Shown: positions 17,501 through 25,420 of the stretch, one piece after another | How positions within the stretch are numbered: the first letter of the stretch is position 1 | How the letters are laid out: each line of letters opens with the position of its first letter | Assembly (NCBI RefSeq): GCF_004365915.1 | Contig: NZ_SODI01000001.1 | Coordinates: forward strand, 1,054,001 to 1,118,000 | From: Cryobacterium psychrophilum | GTDB lineage: Bacteria > Actinomycetota > Actinomycetes > Actinomycetales > Microbacteriaceae | Length of the DNA stretch: 64,000 bases | Direction of reading: 5' to 3' | Program-made: the position numbers and the translations under genes | Notes under the pieces: generated by a model | Database searches by the model: none | What the model was told of the DNA's origin: nothing | What the model saw: only the letters and a program-made list of their open reading frames with translations

Positions 17501-19340
17501 ACTCACGGCCGTCGGAGGTTTCGATGCCGAACGGCACCTCGTCGAGGACTTCAATCCCGAGGTTCTGGAAGTACGGCAGAATCTGGCTGAGGCTCTGCGA
17601 CTCCATCATGTAGAGCTTCACGCGGACGGGGGCTGATTCGCTGGCCTCGGGAATGTAGACATGGAGTCCGGGGCGTGCAGGCGCCGTACCGGCCGCTTCC
17701 GCCCGTGCCGCTGCCAGTGCACAGGCCTCGAACCGAGCTATGTCTTCGAGGGCGTCCTTGACTTCGTAGTCCACGCGGTAGCTGTCGGGGAAGGCCTCTG
17801 CCCAGACCCCGGCGAGGCGATCGGCTTCCTCAAGCGGGTGCGTTTCGCGCAGTTCGTCAATGATTCCCTCTGGCCACGAGCGCACCGCCATGGCGAGCCG
17901 ACGTTCCAGGGCAAGGCCATCGACCTCTTCCACAGCATGGGGCTGCGGCAAGCGGATGCGATAGAAGAGGCGGGCGAGCGCCGACTCGGTCATGCGGGCT
18001 TCAAAATCGAGGGAATCCGCCTGGAAAGTCTCGCGCAGCTCTTTCTCAATACGCAGACGGACGGCCGTGTTGTACCGGTCGCGGGGAAGGTATACCAGCG
18101 CGGACATGAAACGTCCGTAGACATCGGGACGCAGGAACAGACGGGTGCGGCGTCGCTCCTGCAACCGCTGGATGGCGAGGGCTACGACAACGAGCGCCGG
18201 CACCTCAATCTGGAAGAGCTCGTCACGGGGGTAGGTCTCCATGATGCCGAGGAGATCCTTGCCACTGTGGGATCCGGGAGGGAAGCCGACTTCGTTGAGA
18301 ACGGCCTCGACCTTCTCGCGCAGAACGGGCACGACCTCCACGGAACTGGTGTACGCACTGGCCGCGAAGAGTCCGATGAAGCGCTGCTCACCGCGCACGA
18401 GTCCATTCTCGTCGAAGCTCTTGATACCGATGTAATCGAAGAAGGCAGGTCGGTGCACGGTCGACCGCGAGTTGGCTTTCGTGATCACGAGGGCGGTGCG
18501 CTCCCGCGCCTTGGTTCGTCCGGCCTCCGTGAGGTGCTGGATCTGGTGCCGGTCCTCGGCGGAGCGCAGCAGCCCCAGGCCGCTGCCCTCACGGATCGAC
18601 AGCACATCCTCGCCGTCGAGGGTTTCAAGCTCATACTCGCGGTAGCCGAGGAATGTGAAGTTGTCGCTCTCAAGCCAGGCCAGCAGGTTCTGCGTCTGCC
18701 TGAGATCGTGGATCTGTTCACCGTGCGTTACGTGATTGAGGTCGTCGGCAACCTGAATCGCTTTCCGGCGCATGAGGGGCCAGTCCTCAACAGCGGCGCG
18801 CACGTCAGCAAGCACGGCGGCGAGACCCTCAACGAGCTGTTGCCGACGTTCTTCGCCGACACCGTCGATTTCGATGGCGATCCAGGACTCGAGGTGAGAG
18901 CCATTGCCGCCCGTGGCGATCAGGTGCGAGATGCTCGGCATCGCCGAGGTATCGCCGCTGGCCACGCCGACGTTGGCGGGCATCCGCGAGATGCTGACGA
19001 GTTCATGTGATTCCCGATTTCGCGCCACGATCAGCAGCGGGTGCACCACCAGGCGAATGGCGGACTGCTGGCGTACGAGTTCGGCAATGACGGAGTCCAC
19101 GAGAAAGGGCATGTCATCGGTGACGATGAAGACCACACTGCGACCCATTTCGCTGCGAACGTCCACGTTCGCAGTCTTGGGTTTGCGATTGCGCGCCACC
19201 TCCCAATGAGCGAGCGCGCGTTCCTGCAGTACCGCATCCGTGTAGTTCTGCGCATCATCGTCGATGAGGTGCTCATAGTAATCGGCGAGGAAGGTGCGTT
19301 CCACCGGGGACTGATCGATCGCCGTGGGCTCAGACGTCAT
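14502..19340 (-). CDS. gdh: NAD-specific glutamate dehydrogenase, large (GDH-180) class
   Basis: 1,612 residues, typical for the roughly 180-kDa class. It oxidises glutamate to 2-oxoglutarate and ammonia with NAD. The first half contains regulatory ACT-like domains (for example FIVTDDMPFLVDSVIAELVR); the catalytic half has VKNAVIVPTGAKGGFFAKKL (near residue 830) and the nucleotide-binding VVGVGDMSGDVFGNGMLLS (near residue 990). ATG 19340 is preferred over 19379 because AGGA lies nine bases upstream. It is monocistronic: an intrinsic terminator follows the stop, and the plus-strand DUF1294 gene diverges upstream. The enzyme mainly serves glutamate catabolism and fits the amino acid utilisation genes in this window. 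Confidence 0.96.
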   Translation of the reverse strand: MTSEPTAIDQSPVERTFLADYYEHLIDDDAQNYTDAVLQERALAHWEVARNRKPKTANVDVRSEMGRSVVFIVTDDMPFLVDSVIAELVRQQSAIRLVVHPLLIVARNRESHELVSISRMPANVGVASGDTSAMPSISHLIATGGNGSHLESWIAIEIDGVGEERRQQLVEGLAAVLADVRAAVEDWPLMRRKAIQVADDLNHVTHGEQIHDLRQTQNLLAWLESDNFTFLGYREYELETLDGEDVLSIREGSGLGLLRSAEDRHQIQHLTEAGRTKARERTALVITKANSRSTVHRPAFFDYIGIKSFDENGLVRGEQRFIGLFAASAYTSSVEVVPVLREKVEAVLNEVGFPPGSHSGKDLLGIMETYPRDELFQIEVPALVVVALAIQRLQERRRTRLFLRPDVYGRFMSALVYLPRDRYNTAVRLRIEKELRETFQADSLDFEARMTESALARLFYRIRLPQPHAVEEVDGLALERRLAMAVRSWPEGIIDELRETHPLEEADRLAGVWAEAFPDSYRVDYEVKDALEDIARFEACALAAARAEAAGTAPARPGLHVYIPEASESAPVRVKLYMMESQSLSQILPYFQNLGIEVLDEVPFGIETSDGREFFLYDLGLVYPESVDPIATGELLADSFGAAVSGAIESDSLDRLVLREGMAWHRVVILRSYAKYLRQIGNTNSYEFVANTLLANPVVASGLVALFEARFDPDLSDDERMPRVDEVRAQLTAAMEEVATLDADRVLRIFINLIEASLRTNFFQNKPYLSIKLDPTEIALLPFPRPKYEIWVYSPRVEGVHLRFGKVARGGLRWSDRKEDFRTEVLGLVKAQTVKNAVIVPTGAKGGFFAKKLPNPAVDRAAWMAEGVESYKTFIRGLLDLTDNLVTTPDEGERMVPPARVVSHDDADTYLVVAADKGTASFSDIANGLAAEYGFWLGDAFASGGSVGYDHKEMGITARGAWESVKRHFSEFDVDSQTEEFTVVGVGDMSGDVFGNGMLLSKHIKLVAAFDHRHIFLDPNPDAALSFAERARLFALPRSSWADYSAELISAGGGVYPRQSKSVPISAEVRVVLGLAESTTRLSPPELLRAILTAPADLLYNGGIGTYVKASSETAAQVGDKANDGIRVDGKDLRVKVVGEGGNLGLTQLGRIEAALHGVILNTDAIDNSAGVDCSDHEVNIKIFVDRMVAAGKLDTAERAQFLAEMTDEVGRLVLQDNVDQNILLLNDRVLVNNWSPSYERLMNWLESAGDLQRELEALPTTATLRERLDQGQGLTSPELSVLAAYAKIELATALRDSDLADDPWFGGTLRRYFPAQLSERFDAELDTHPLRREIIATVVANDMINLGGVTFAFRTIEETSASPATVARAFVALREIFDLDSMIDALNSLPSSFPTGQWTAMHLDIRRLLDRAVRWQVNQGDTRTVAQVVEKYKPQVHRLRSSLSRYLQGADLKRLQMQMQKAEEWGVPETLGHQWAELFEAFALLDVTQVAARTQESVEDVAAVYYLVYDRFRIDDILVRITALPRKDRWQALARAALRDDLYSTVADMAKAVLEATDAGTAEDRLLAWEALNVEQLQRARSVFEEVNALGQDDMASLSVALRLLRSIVRR

Positions 19341-19532
19341 TGTAGAAAATCCTCCATCACATTCTGTGATCGGTGCCACTCAAGCCACGGAGAATCCCCC
19401 GGCACGCACCAATCGGGCCCTGCAAAAAAAGTGCACGGCCCTTATAGGGTAGTCAACTTCTTGCCATCAGAACGGATGCGACCGGGCCAAGTCTGCAAAG
19501 ATCGGCCTGCATTCGGCGGCTACGCTCGAAAT

Positions 19533-19976
19533 ATGGGTTCTGCATCGAGTCGACACCCGGGTACAGCAGCCTCGCCACGATCGAAGCGCCGACGTTCTGG
19601 TCGGGCGGGTTACCTCGTTATTGCCGGTTTTCTCGTCGCCTATGCCGTCATCGGCATGTCCCGCCCCATACCCCTATGGGTCGCCGCGCTGTATTCCCTG
19701 GCGAGTATCGCGTCGTACATTGTCTATGCCGTAGACAAGTCGGCGGCGCGTGCGAATCGTCGACGGGTACCGGAACGCAGCCTGCTGCTGCTGGGCCTCG
19801 TCTGCGGCTGGCCTGGCGCGATTGTGGCGCAGCAGCTGCTGCGCCACAAAACCCAGAAGGTCTCCTTCCGGCGGGCCTTCTGGGTTTCCGTGGTGGTGAA
19901 CCTCGCGGTTTTCGCCGCGCTCACGACTCCGATGCTCGCAGTCATCGTGGATGGCGCGGTCGCGGCTGGAGGCTAG
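19533..19976 (+). CDS. DUF1294 membrane protein
   Basis: 147 residues with three or four hydrophobic segments (GYLVIAGFLVAYAVIGM, WVAALYSLASIASYIVYAVD, then WVSVVVNLAVFAALT) and the DUF1294 signature YAVDKSAAR, RRVPERSLLLLGLVCGWPGA, QQLLRHKTQK. In many bacteria DUF1294 is fused to a cold-shock domain; here the N-terminus is only a basic, Ser/Arg-rich tail, so it is the stand-alone form. Function is unknown. ATG 19533 is used because upstream codons of the same frame are antisense to gdh. Its stop overlaps the stop region of the converging transglycosylase-like gene by four bases. Confidence 0.85.
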   Translation: MGSASSRHPGTAASPRSKRRRSGRAGYLVIAGFLVAYAVIGMSRPIPLWVAALYSLASIASYIVYAVDKSAARANRRRVPERSLLLLGLVCGWPGAIVAQQLLRHKTQKVSFRRAFWVSVVVNLAVFAALTTPMLAVIVDGAVAAGG

Positions 19977-20866
19977 TACCAGTTGTTGGCCTGGGAGTGA
20001 GCCCAGGCCGCGCACGGCGTTCCGTAGCTTGAGGCCTTGATGTATCCGAGGCCCCACGCCACCTGTGTGCTCGCGTTGGTGGCCCAGTCGGTTCCGGCCG
20101 AGGCCATTTTGCTTCCCGGCAGCGCCTGCGGGATACCGGTTGCGCCGCTCGGGTTGTAGGCCTGGTAGTCCCAGCCGGATTCCTTCTCCCACAGCTGGTT
20201 CAGGCACGAGAACTGGTCACTGCCCCAGCCATACTTCGAGGAGGCGAGGGCCCGTGCCGCGGCTTTTGCACCCTCGGGTGTGTTCGTGGTGGCGAGTGTG
20301 GCCTGGCGAGCGGCCTCGGCGGCGGCGGCCTCGGCGGCGGCGGCCTCAGCGGCGGCGGCGGCCTCAGCGGCGGCGGCGGCCTCAGCGGCGGCGGCGGCTT
20401 CAGCGGCAACCCGGTCGGCCTCGGCTGCTGCGGCGCTCAGTGCGGCTGTTTCGGTCTTCGTCTCTGCGGTCAGTGACACAACGAGGTCGATCGGCATGCT
20501 CTCGAAGCCGGCGAGCGAGCTGCTCACTGCGGTGAGGGCGGAAGCGTCCGCTTTGCCCTCCGTGTTCGCGAGAACCTGATTGGCCTCGTCCAGGGTGACG
20601 GATGCCGTCTTGTCGGTGTGCGCCTCGGCAATTGTGCTGTACGCGCCGAGCTGTTCGTGCTGGCGGCCGGTGGCGTCGCTCAGGGCGCTTGTGGCGGTGA
20701 CGCTCTCGCGGCTGTCGGCAGCCGATTGCACGGCATGGACGCCGCCCGTGGCGAGTCCTGCAATCGCAAGCACCGCGACCGTGCCGAGCGTGAAACGCTT
20801 CAGGCGCGGGCCAGCCATTTTTTTGGTGGAGCTGACGGATGTGGGGACAGATGAAGTCGTGCGCAT
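19973..20866 (-). CDS. secreted lytic transglycosylase-like protein with Ala/Glu repeat
   Basis: 297 residues. A basic N-terminus and one hydrophobic segment (FTLGTVAVLAIAGLATGG) form a signal peptide or anchor. A mid-region with degenerate A-A-A-A-E repeats (roughly residues 153-190) predicts a rigid helix, and the C-terminal 85 residues resemble the SLT/RPF-like lysozyme fold: GWGSDQFSCLNQLWEKESGW with the probable catalytic Glu, then YQAYNPSGATGIPQALPGSKM and TQVAWGLGYIK. Such proteins cleave peptidoglycan glycan strands during growth. Two Cys residues (in FSCLNQ and GTPCAAW) could form a disulfide. The 5' region holds two tandem palindromes. Confidence 0.88.
   Translation of the reverse strand: MRTTSSVPTSVSSTKKMAGPRLKRFTLGTVAVLAIAGLATGGVHAVQSAADSRESVTATSALSDATGRQHEQLGAYSTIAEAHTDKTASVTLDEANQVLANTEGKADASALTAVSSSLAGFESMPIDLVVSLTAETKTETAALSAAAAEADRVAAEAAAAAEAAAAAEAAAAAEAAAAEAAAAEAARQATLATTNTPEGAKAAARALASSKYGWGSDQFSCLNQLWEKESGWDYQAYNPSGATGIPQALPGSKMASAGTDWATNASTQVAWGLGYIKASSYGTPCAAWAHSQANNWY
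20317..20405. repeat. tandem GCC/GCG-rich repeat encoding (A4-5 E)n
   Basis: Near-identical 15-18 base units of the type CCTCAGCGGCGGCGGCGG are repeated in tandem inside the transglycosylase-like gene and encode the alternating poly-Ala/Glu segment. Copy number can change by slippage without frameshift, because all units are multiples of three. Confidence 0.75.
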
Positions 20867-20889
20867 AACCTACCAAATCGTGGACCTGC

Positions 20890-20920
20890 ACGCTCAAGAG
20901 CGTCGGCTCACTGAGCGTCG
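20890..20920. promoter_or_regulatory. two tandem palindromes in the transglycosylase 5' region
   Basis: ACGCTCAAGAGCGT (20890-20903) is directly followed by GCTCACTGAGC (20905-20915), each continued by GTCGG, so the two units are near-direct repeats of one another as well as palindromes. They lie 24-54 bases upstream of the start codon at 20866 and could be paired operator sites or a stem in the leader. I saw no c-di-AMP (ydaO) riboswitch core here. Confidence 0.4.
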
Positions 20921-21137
20921 GGCCCGCGCACTCCGGTGCGTCGCAGGCGAAGCGCCAAACATTCCACAGGTTTCTGGACAAATCCTCAGTAAAGCCTAGA
21001 AATTACATGTGACATGCACGTGGCCGGGACCGGCGAGCTGGCCCAGGGCCCCCACGAAGTTCGGCACGATCAGGTCGTCGAGTCGCCGCTCCACGACATC
21101 GACGGGGCGGAGCCTCTCTCGTTCCCGGACGGTCTCG

Positions 21138-22295
21138 TCACGCGAGTCGTCGCCCCGCCGCGAACACCGCGTCGACCCTGAACGCGTCATCCAGGAGCAC
21201 GGCATCGGCCGCGTAGCCGACGGCAAGCTTCCCCAGGTCGTGTCCTCGACCGATGGCTCGCGCGGGCGTCAGCGTCAGCGCCGTCACGGCGGCTTCGATG
21301 GTCACACCGACGTCGGTCACCGCCCGGCGTAGTGCCTCGTCGAGCGTGAGGGTTGAGCCGGCGATCGCTCCGCCGTCAACAAGACGCGCAACACCGCCCT
21401 TCACGCTGACCGCAAGGGTTCCGAGCAGATAGGAGCCGTCGGATGCTCCGGCGGCGGCCATGGCATCGGTCACCAAGGCAATGCGACCAGGAGCGCCGGC
21501 GAAGGCCAGGCGAACCATCTCGGGGTGCACATGCACCCCATCGTTGATGATCTCGAGGGTGACCCCTGCGGAGCGCGTGGCGGCCGCGATGGGGCCTGGC
21601 TCCCGGTGGTGGAGCCCCCGCATGCCGTTGAAGGCATGCGTCAGGATGGTCGCTCCCCCATCGAACGCCCGGAGCGCGGTGTCGTAGTCTGCGGCGCTGT
21701 GGCCGACCGCCACGACAATCCCGGCGTCAACCAGAGTGCGAATGGTCGAGGTGGCGCCAGGCAGTTCGGGTGCGACGGTCATCTGTCTCAGGTGACCCCG
21801 ACCAGCCGCGAGGAGCCGGTCCACGGACCCGGCATCCGGCGCACGGAGCAGCGCCGGATCGTGGGCACCGCGGTACGTCGGGTCCAGAAAGGGGCCTTCG
21901 AGGTGGGCGCCGAGAATGAGTGGATTCTTCTCGGCCGCGTCTGCCACGGCGGTCAGTCGCGTTTCGAGATCCGTCTGGCTGGCCGTCACCAGGGAGAGCA
22001 TGGTCCGCGTGGTTCCATGGCGGTGATGCACGCCCAAGGCGGTGTCGATGGCCGCCGCACCGTCGTCGAATGCGGCACCCCCCGCGCCATGGCAGTGGAT
22101 GTCAATGAATCCGGGGGTGAGTACCCGTCCGGCAGCATCCACGACGTCATGTGCGCCCGTCGCCAACGGCTGCCACGTACCGCCCACTCCGAGCTGGCGA
22201 ACGGTGTCCCCCTCGAAAACCACCCAGGAATTTGCGGTGACAGTGCCCCCGGACACCAGTCTGGCCGAGTGAATAATGATGCGCCCACCGATCAT
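21138..22295 (-). CDS. nagA: N-acetylglucosamine-6-phosphate deacetylase
   Basis: 385 residues, the usual size. A cytosolic amidohydrolase-fold enzyme that converts GlcNAc-6-P to glucosamine-6-P and acetate in amino sugar recycling. Family motifs are FIDIHCHGAGG (metal-binding H-x-H), GAHLEGPFLDP with the metal-binding Glu, VGHSAADYD, THAFNGM, EIINDGVHVHP and the catalytic Asp in LVTDAMAAAG. nagB is not adjacent. The gene stands alone on the minus strand between the transglycosylase-like gene and a divergent cupin gene; a cell wall recycling link between nagA and the former is possible but only inferred. Confidence 0.95.
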   Translation of the reverse strand: MIGGRIIIHSARLVSGGTVTANSWVVFEGDTVRQLGVGGTWQPLATGAHDVVDAAGRVLTPGFIDIHCHGAGGAAFDDGAAAIDTALGVHHRHGTTRTMLSLVTASQTDLETRLTAVADAAEKNPLILGAHLEGPFLDPTYRGAHDPALLRAPDAGSVDRLLAAGRGHLRQMTVAPELPGATSTIRTLVDAGIVVAVGHSAADYDTALRAFDGGATILTHAFNGMRGLHHREPGPIAAATRSAGVTLEIINDGVHVHPEMVRLAFAGAPGRIALVTDAMAAAGASDGSYLLGTLAVSVKGGVARLVDGGAIAGSTLTLDEALRRAVTDVGVTIEAAVTALTLTPARAIGRGHDLGKLAVGYAADAVLLDDAFRVDAVFAAGRRLA

Positions 22296-22432
22296 GAGGC
22301 AACACTCACGTCGAGGCCGGTGGCGGAGAGGGTCAAGAGGCGCTGAAACGTGGGCACTGTGTGAATCTAGCGTCGGAGAGTGAGCGCGCGATATTTTGGC
22401 CTGCGTCCGGCCCGCAGGACTATCGTGTGGGT

Positions 22433-22759
22433 ATGGAAACCAGCGTCGGTCCGACCACCTTCATTCCCGACATCATCGATGGAACGGTTGTGGAGCCGGG
22501 TCGAATACATCACACCAAGGTACTGAGCTCGCCCGGCGTGCGCGTCGTCGTGCTCACGTTCGAGGCCGGGCACATTCTCCAGGAGCACAACGCGCCCAAG
22601 GTACTCCTGATGCAAGCATTGGCGGGGCGGCTTCTCGTGAGCGCCAACGGCGCCGTGCACGAGCTGACGCCGGGAGCACTGCTGCGTCTGGACGCGAATG
22701 TGCCGCACTCCGTGGAAGCGTTCGAGGAATCCCGCCTCATGCTCACGCTGATTGGGTAG
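22433..22759 (+). CDS. cupin-domain protein
   Basis: A 108-residue single-domain cupin. The first motif is PGVRVVVLTFEAGHILQEH and the second is LTPGALLRLDANVPHSVEAF; metal-binding residues are partly conserved (His of QEH, Glu of VVEP region uncertain, His of PHSV). The ATG at 22433 gives a normal N-terminus; the frame is open further up to 22361. The role is unknown; small cupins of this type are often metal-dependent sensors or anti-sigma-like ligand binders. It is 57 bases upstream of a DarT-like gene on the same strand, so co-transcription is likely. Confidence 0.75.
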   Translation: METSVGPTTFIPDIIDGTVVEPGRIHHTKVLSSPGVRVVVLTFEAGHILQEHNAPKVLLMQALAGRLLVSANGAVHELTPGALLRLDANVPHSVEAFEESRLMLTLIG

Positions 22760-22816
22760 ACCTCTGACGAGATACCGCAGGTCTGCGGCAGACTGGGTGT
22801 GACGAAGGGAGGATGA

Positions 22817-23578
22817 GTGGTTCATTTCATCGACCCGCTGGAAGAGAACGCTGCCCCGGCGCCCCGGTCTTCGCCGATTCGGCGGTCGCGCATCGGCACC
22901 AGAGAGGTTCTGTCGCGTGGGTCGCGCGAGGTGCGCCGCGCCGTGGAGCCAGGGGCCCAGGTCGGCGAGCAGCAGATCTTCCATCTGACCCACGAAGGCA
23001 ACCTGGCGTCAATCGTTGCCGAGAAACAGCTCTTCGCCGACACCAACCCGGACTGGGAGGAACGCCCGGCAGTAGACCTCGCGGCGGAAGCCACTCGACT
23101 CGCGCGCCGCGCGCGGCACACCGGGCATCACGACGACTCGGTCGTGGCTGATTTTGTCCCGTTTTCTTTGCGCCCGGATTCGCGCCAGCTGCGCGGGCTC
23201 GTACCACGTGCGGGGCTTGTGCTGCTGGTGAGCAGCATCGCCAGTGTGCTCGATTGGCAGACGACAGCGCACCCGGCGCACACGCCCAAAATGCTGTTCA
23301 CCAACATGGATGCCGCGGTGCCCGGCGCTGAATTCGGCCGCACGCGTGAGCAGCTCGCGTCGCTTGTGCGGATGCTGTTCAGCCCGGCAACGGCGCCCGC
23401 GCATGTTGAGGAGTCTCGCGCGGCGGAGTTTCTTGTGCAGGGGTTCTTCCCGCTGCGGAGGGTGCTGTCGATCGGGGTGCCCTCCGAGGAGGCCGCCACG
23501 CGGGTTCGCGCGGTGCTCGCCGATCGGTCGGCAACCATAGACGTGCTCGTGCGGCCGGAGTGGTTCCGGGCCGACTGA
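22817..23578 (+). CDS. DarT-like ADP-ribosyltransferase family protein (DUF4433), second copy
   Basis: 253 residues, no signal peptide, no Cys knuckle. After a 50-residue Arg/Pro-rich lead come the DarT features: IFHLTHEGNLASIV (H-x-T-x-x-x-N-L), a DLAAEATRLARRAR segment with the NAD-contact Arg, ADFVPFSLRP, and AAEFLVQGFFPLRRV with the catalytic-type Glu. It is clearly related to the protein at 2784-3656 but diverged. No macrodomain (DarG) gene is adjacent. GTG 22817 is used, with GGGAGGA close upstream; spacing is short. The 3' half overlaps, antisense, the run-on part of a decayed GGDEF frame. Toxic activity is not established. Confidence 0.75.
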   Translation: MVHFIDPLEENAAPAPRSSPIRRSRIGTREVLSRGSREVRRAVEPGAQVGEQQIFHLTHEGNLASIVAEKQLFADTNPDWEERPAVDLAAEATRLARRARHTGHHDDSVVADFVPFSLRPDSRQLRGLVPRAGLVLLVSSIASVLDWQTTAHPAHTPKMLFTNMDAAVPGAEFGRTREQLASLVRMLFSPATAPAHVEESRAAEFLVQGFFPLRRVLSIGVPSEEAATRVRAVLADRSATIDVLVRPEWFRAD

Positions 23579-24294
23579 GGCCTCCGGGTCTGCCCTGCGC
23601 CGTGTGACGGCCGGCGGCTGATCGCGTGGACCGTGCGACTACCGGTCAGTGGCCCCCGCCTCAGCCCGGAAGACGCGGTGGCGATCTGGTCCCGGCCGGC
23701 GTGCTTCGCTTCGTACAGGGCGGCATCCGCCCTGGCAAGCCAGTCCGCAACGTTTTCGTCGCCTTCGAGTCGTGCCAGACCGGCACTGACGGTGCAGGGG
23801 AGCCCCGGGGCCAGCGCGTCCCAGTCGTAGGTGCGCACCGAGGTGAGCAGCCATTCACATGCGTGCAGGGCTTCGTTCAGTCCGGTTTCGGCGAAAACAA
23901 GCAGGAATTCCTCGCCGCCCACTCGCACGGCGAGGTCGGAGCCGCGCGTGATCGTGCGCAGCATTGCGGCCATTACCGTCAGCACCCGGTCCCCCGTGGC
24001 GTGGCCGTACTCGTCATTGACTCGCTTGAAGTGGTCGAAGTCGATCATGGCGGCGCAGAGCGGTTGCATTCTCTTCTGCGCGCGTCCGATCAGCCACGGC
24101 AGTTCCCGCTCCAGCGCACGGCGGTTCGGCAGACGCGTCAGCGGGTCGGTGTGCGCCTGGTCATCGAGTTCTTCGGCCCGGAGCCGTTCCACCCGCAGTT
24201 CCAGTTGGGACTTCTCCACCTCGTGGCGGGCGGGCTCGATCTCGATGGTGTTGATGAGCATCTGAGACTGCAACCCGGCCGTCTGCACGGTCAT
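23128..24294 (-). pseudogene. GGDEF half of a broken TPR-diguanylate cyclase
   Basis: The frame starts inside the old gene (MTVQTAGLQSQMLINTIEIE, closely matching the paralogue at 12155-13759) and encodes a complete GGDEF domain: DPLTRLPNRRAL, IDFDHFKRVNDEYGHATGD, VGGEEF and I-site RGSD. The normal end should be near GRDQIATA (about 23678), but no stop follows, and the frame continues antisense through about 450 bases of the DarT-like gene, giving a proline/serine/arginine-rich tail without meaning. The upstream TPR half is in another frame (24161-24997). If translated on its own, the GGDEF domain could still be active, since all catalytic residues are present. Confidence 0.75.
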
Positions 24295-24997
24295 GCGCAG
24301 AATCGCGGCGTGCAGCTTCTCCTGATGTTCCGATGCCGACCATGTTCGTCCGCGCCAGCGCCTCGTTGAAGGGGTTTACCTGCGACTGGGCCAGGGCAAC
24401 GGCCTCCCTCATCAGAACCAGTGCGTCAGTGAACGGTTGCGTGGGGTCATCGCCGCGGTTTACAGCTTCCCTGGCCATGACCAGGTAGGTGTCGCCCAGG
24501 TTATTGACAGCGACAAAACTGGTTTCCGGGTCGTGGAGCGTCTGCGCCACGGCAAGCGCCTGCCGGCCCAGATCAATCGATCGCGCGTCATCCCCCATCG
24601 CCCCGCGCACGAGGGAGAACCGGCTGAGTGCCCAGAATTCCGCCGTCGGGTTGCCGCAGGCCCGCGCTGCCTCGAGCGCCCCGAGCACGTGCCGCAGCGC
24701 CGTCTCGTTCAGCGCGGTGTCGGTGAAGGCCAGCGCGAGGGTGCAGTGCACGCGCGACTGGGCGAGCAAATCACCGTTGGCGGTGAAGAACTCAAGCGCC
24801 TGCAGGCCCTGCTGTACACAGTCCTGATAGTCGCCGAGACGAAGCCGGTGGAGTGCGAGCAGTTCACGGGCTTTCGCCTGGTTGTCGGGCGTCGCATCCG
24901 GGTGGTTGAGCGCCGTTTCAGCCCCCTCTGCGCCCTGACGATGGTCACCGGACTCGGTCGCACTCCGACTCTGCGTCAGCAGGTCGTCAACCGACAT
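24161..24997 (-). pseudogene. TPR half of a broken TPR-diguanylate cyclase
   Basis: Starting at ATG 24997 (MSVDDLLTQSRSATESGDHR), the frame follows the paralogue at 12155-13759 almost residue by residue (AKARELLALHRLRLGDYQDC, ALAFTDTALNETALRHVLGA, NPFNEALARTNM) until about 24341. There it jumps: the sequence continues as the region equivalent to HYEKLH of the paralogue, but in the next frame, so about 94 codons are missing and the reading frame is lost. The remaining codons to 24161 are out-of-frame. This is an internal deletion of about 280 bases plus frameshift, or a sequencing artefact of the same size (unlikely). Confidence 0.75.
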
Positions 24998-25259
24998 CGA
25001 ATCGCGCTCAGATCGGAGTGTGTCAGGTTCAACCACGATGCAGCCCCCCAGCTGTTTAAGGGTCCAGAGCGAACCTGGAAACGGCGCACGTCAGTGTCCG
25101 CCGGGCCCCAATTCTGACCTTAGTCACAGCATAGGCATCCCGGCATCGTTCGGGCGCCATTCTCGCCACAGGTCTCATTGTGGTGACACTGGCGAACCGT
25201 CAACCAACGCATGGACGCGCCCCCGCCCCATCCCGCACGAGGGCGTGAGCCTTCCTCGC
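24998..25259. other. intergenic, upstream of the broken TPR-GGDEF gene and the sugar ABC operon
   Basis: No supported gene. Open frames seen here are short shadows. The region must carry the former promoter of the broken cyclase gene and the start of the sugar transporter promoter region (strong candidate boxes follow at 25260-25289). Confidence 0.4.
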
Positions 25260-25289
25260 TTGACGGTCAACGTCCGGCGACCATAAACT
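25260..25289 (+). promoter_or_regulatory. candidate sigma-70 type promoter of the sugar ABC operon
   Basis: TTGACG (25260-25265) and TAAACT (25284-25289) are 18 bases apart, giving a long leader of about 125 bases to the ATG at 25421. TTGACGGTCAACG also reads as a small palindrome (TTGAC-G-GTCAA) overlapping the -35 box, which could be an operator. Confidence 0.45.
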
Positions 25290-25420
25290 CTCTGTCAAGC
25301 TTGTGCGTGTGTCGTCGCGCGCCGACCTCTGTCGGCGACTATTGGCAGATGCGCAGCACCTCATGCACCCCCCGACCACAGCAGATTGGGGCGGCAGATT
25401 ATCCAATGGAGGAAAATCAC

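Noticed and set aside
14475..19010. Long plus-strand open frames antisense to the glutamate dehydrogenase gene
   Set aside because: Composition is rich in His, Gly, Val, Arg without any family match; this is the usual shadow of a high-GC gene.
20867..21000. c-di-AMP (ydaO) riboswitch before the transglycosylase-like gene
   Set aside because: Such leaders are common before wall lytic genes in actinobacteria, but I could not find the conserved core blocks; only two palindromes are present.
20996..21226. A 76-codon minus-strand frame between the transglycosylase-like gene and nagA
   Set aside because: It overlaps the nagA 3' end in another frame and matches nothing; not supported as a gene.
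22367..22993. A 208-codon minus-strand frame across the cupin and DarT-like starts
   Set aside because: Antisense to two better-supported genes with motifs; no signature of its own.
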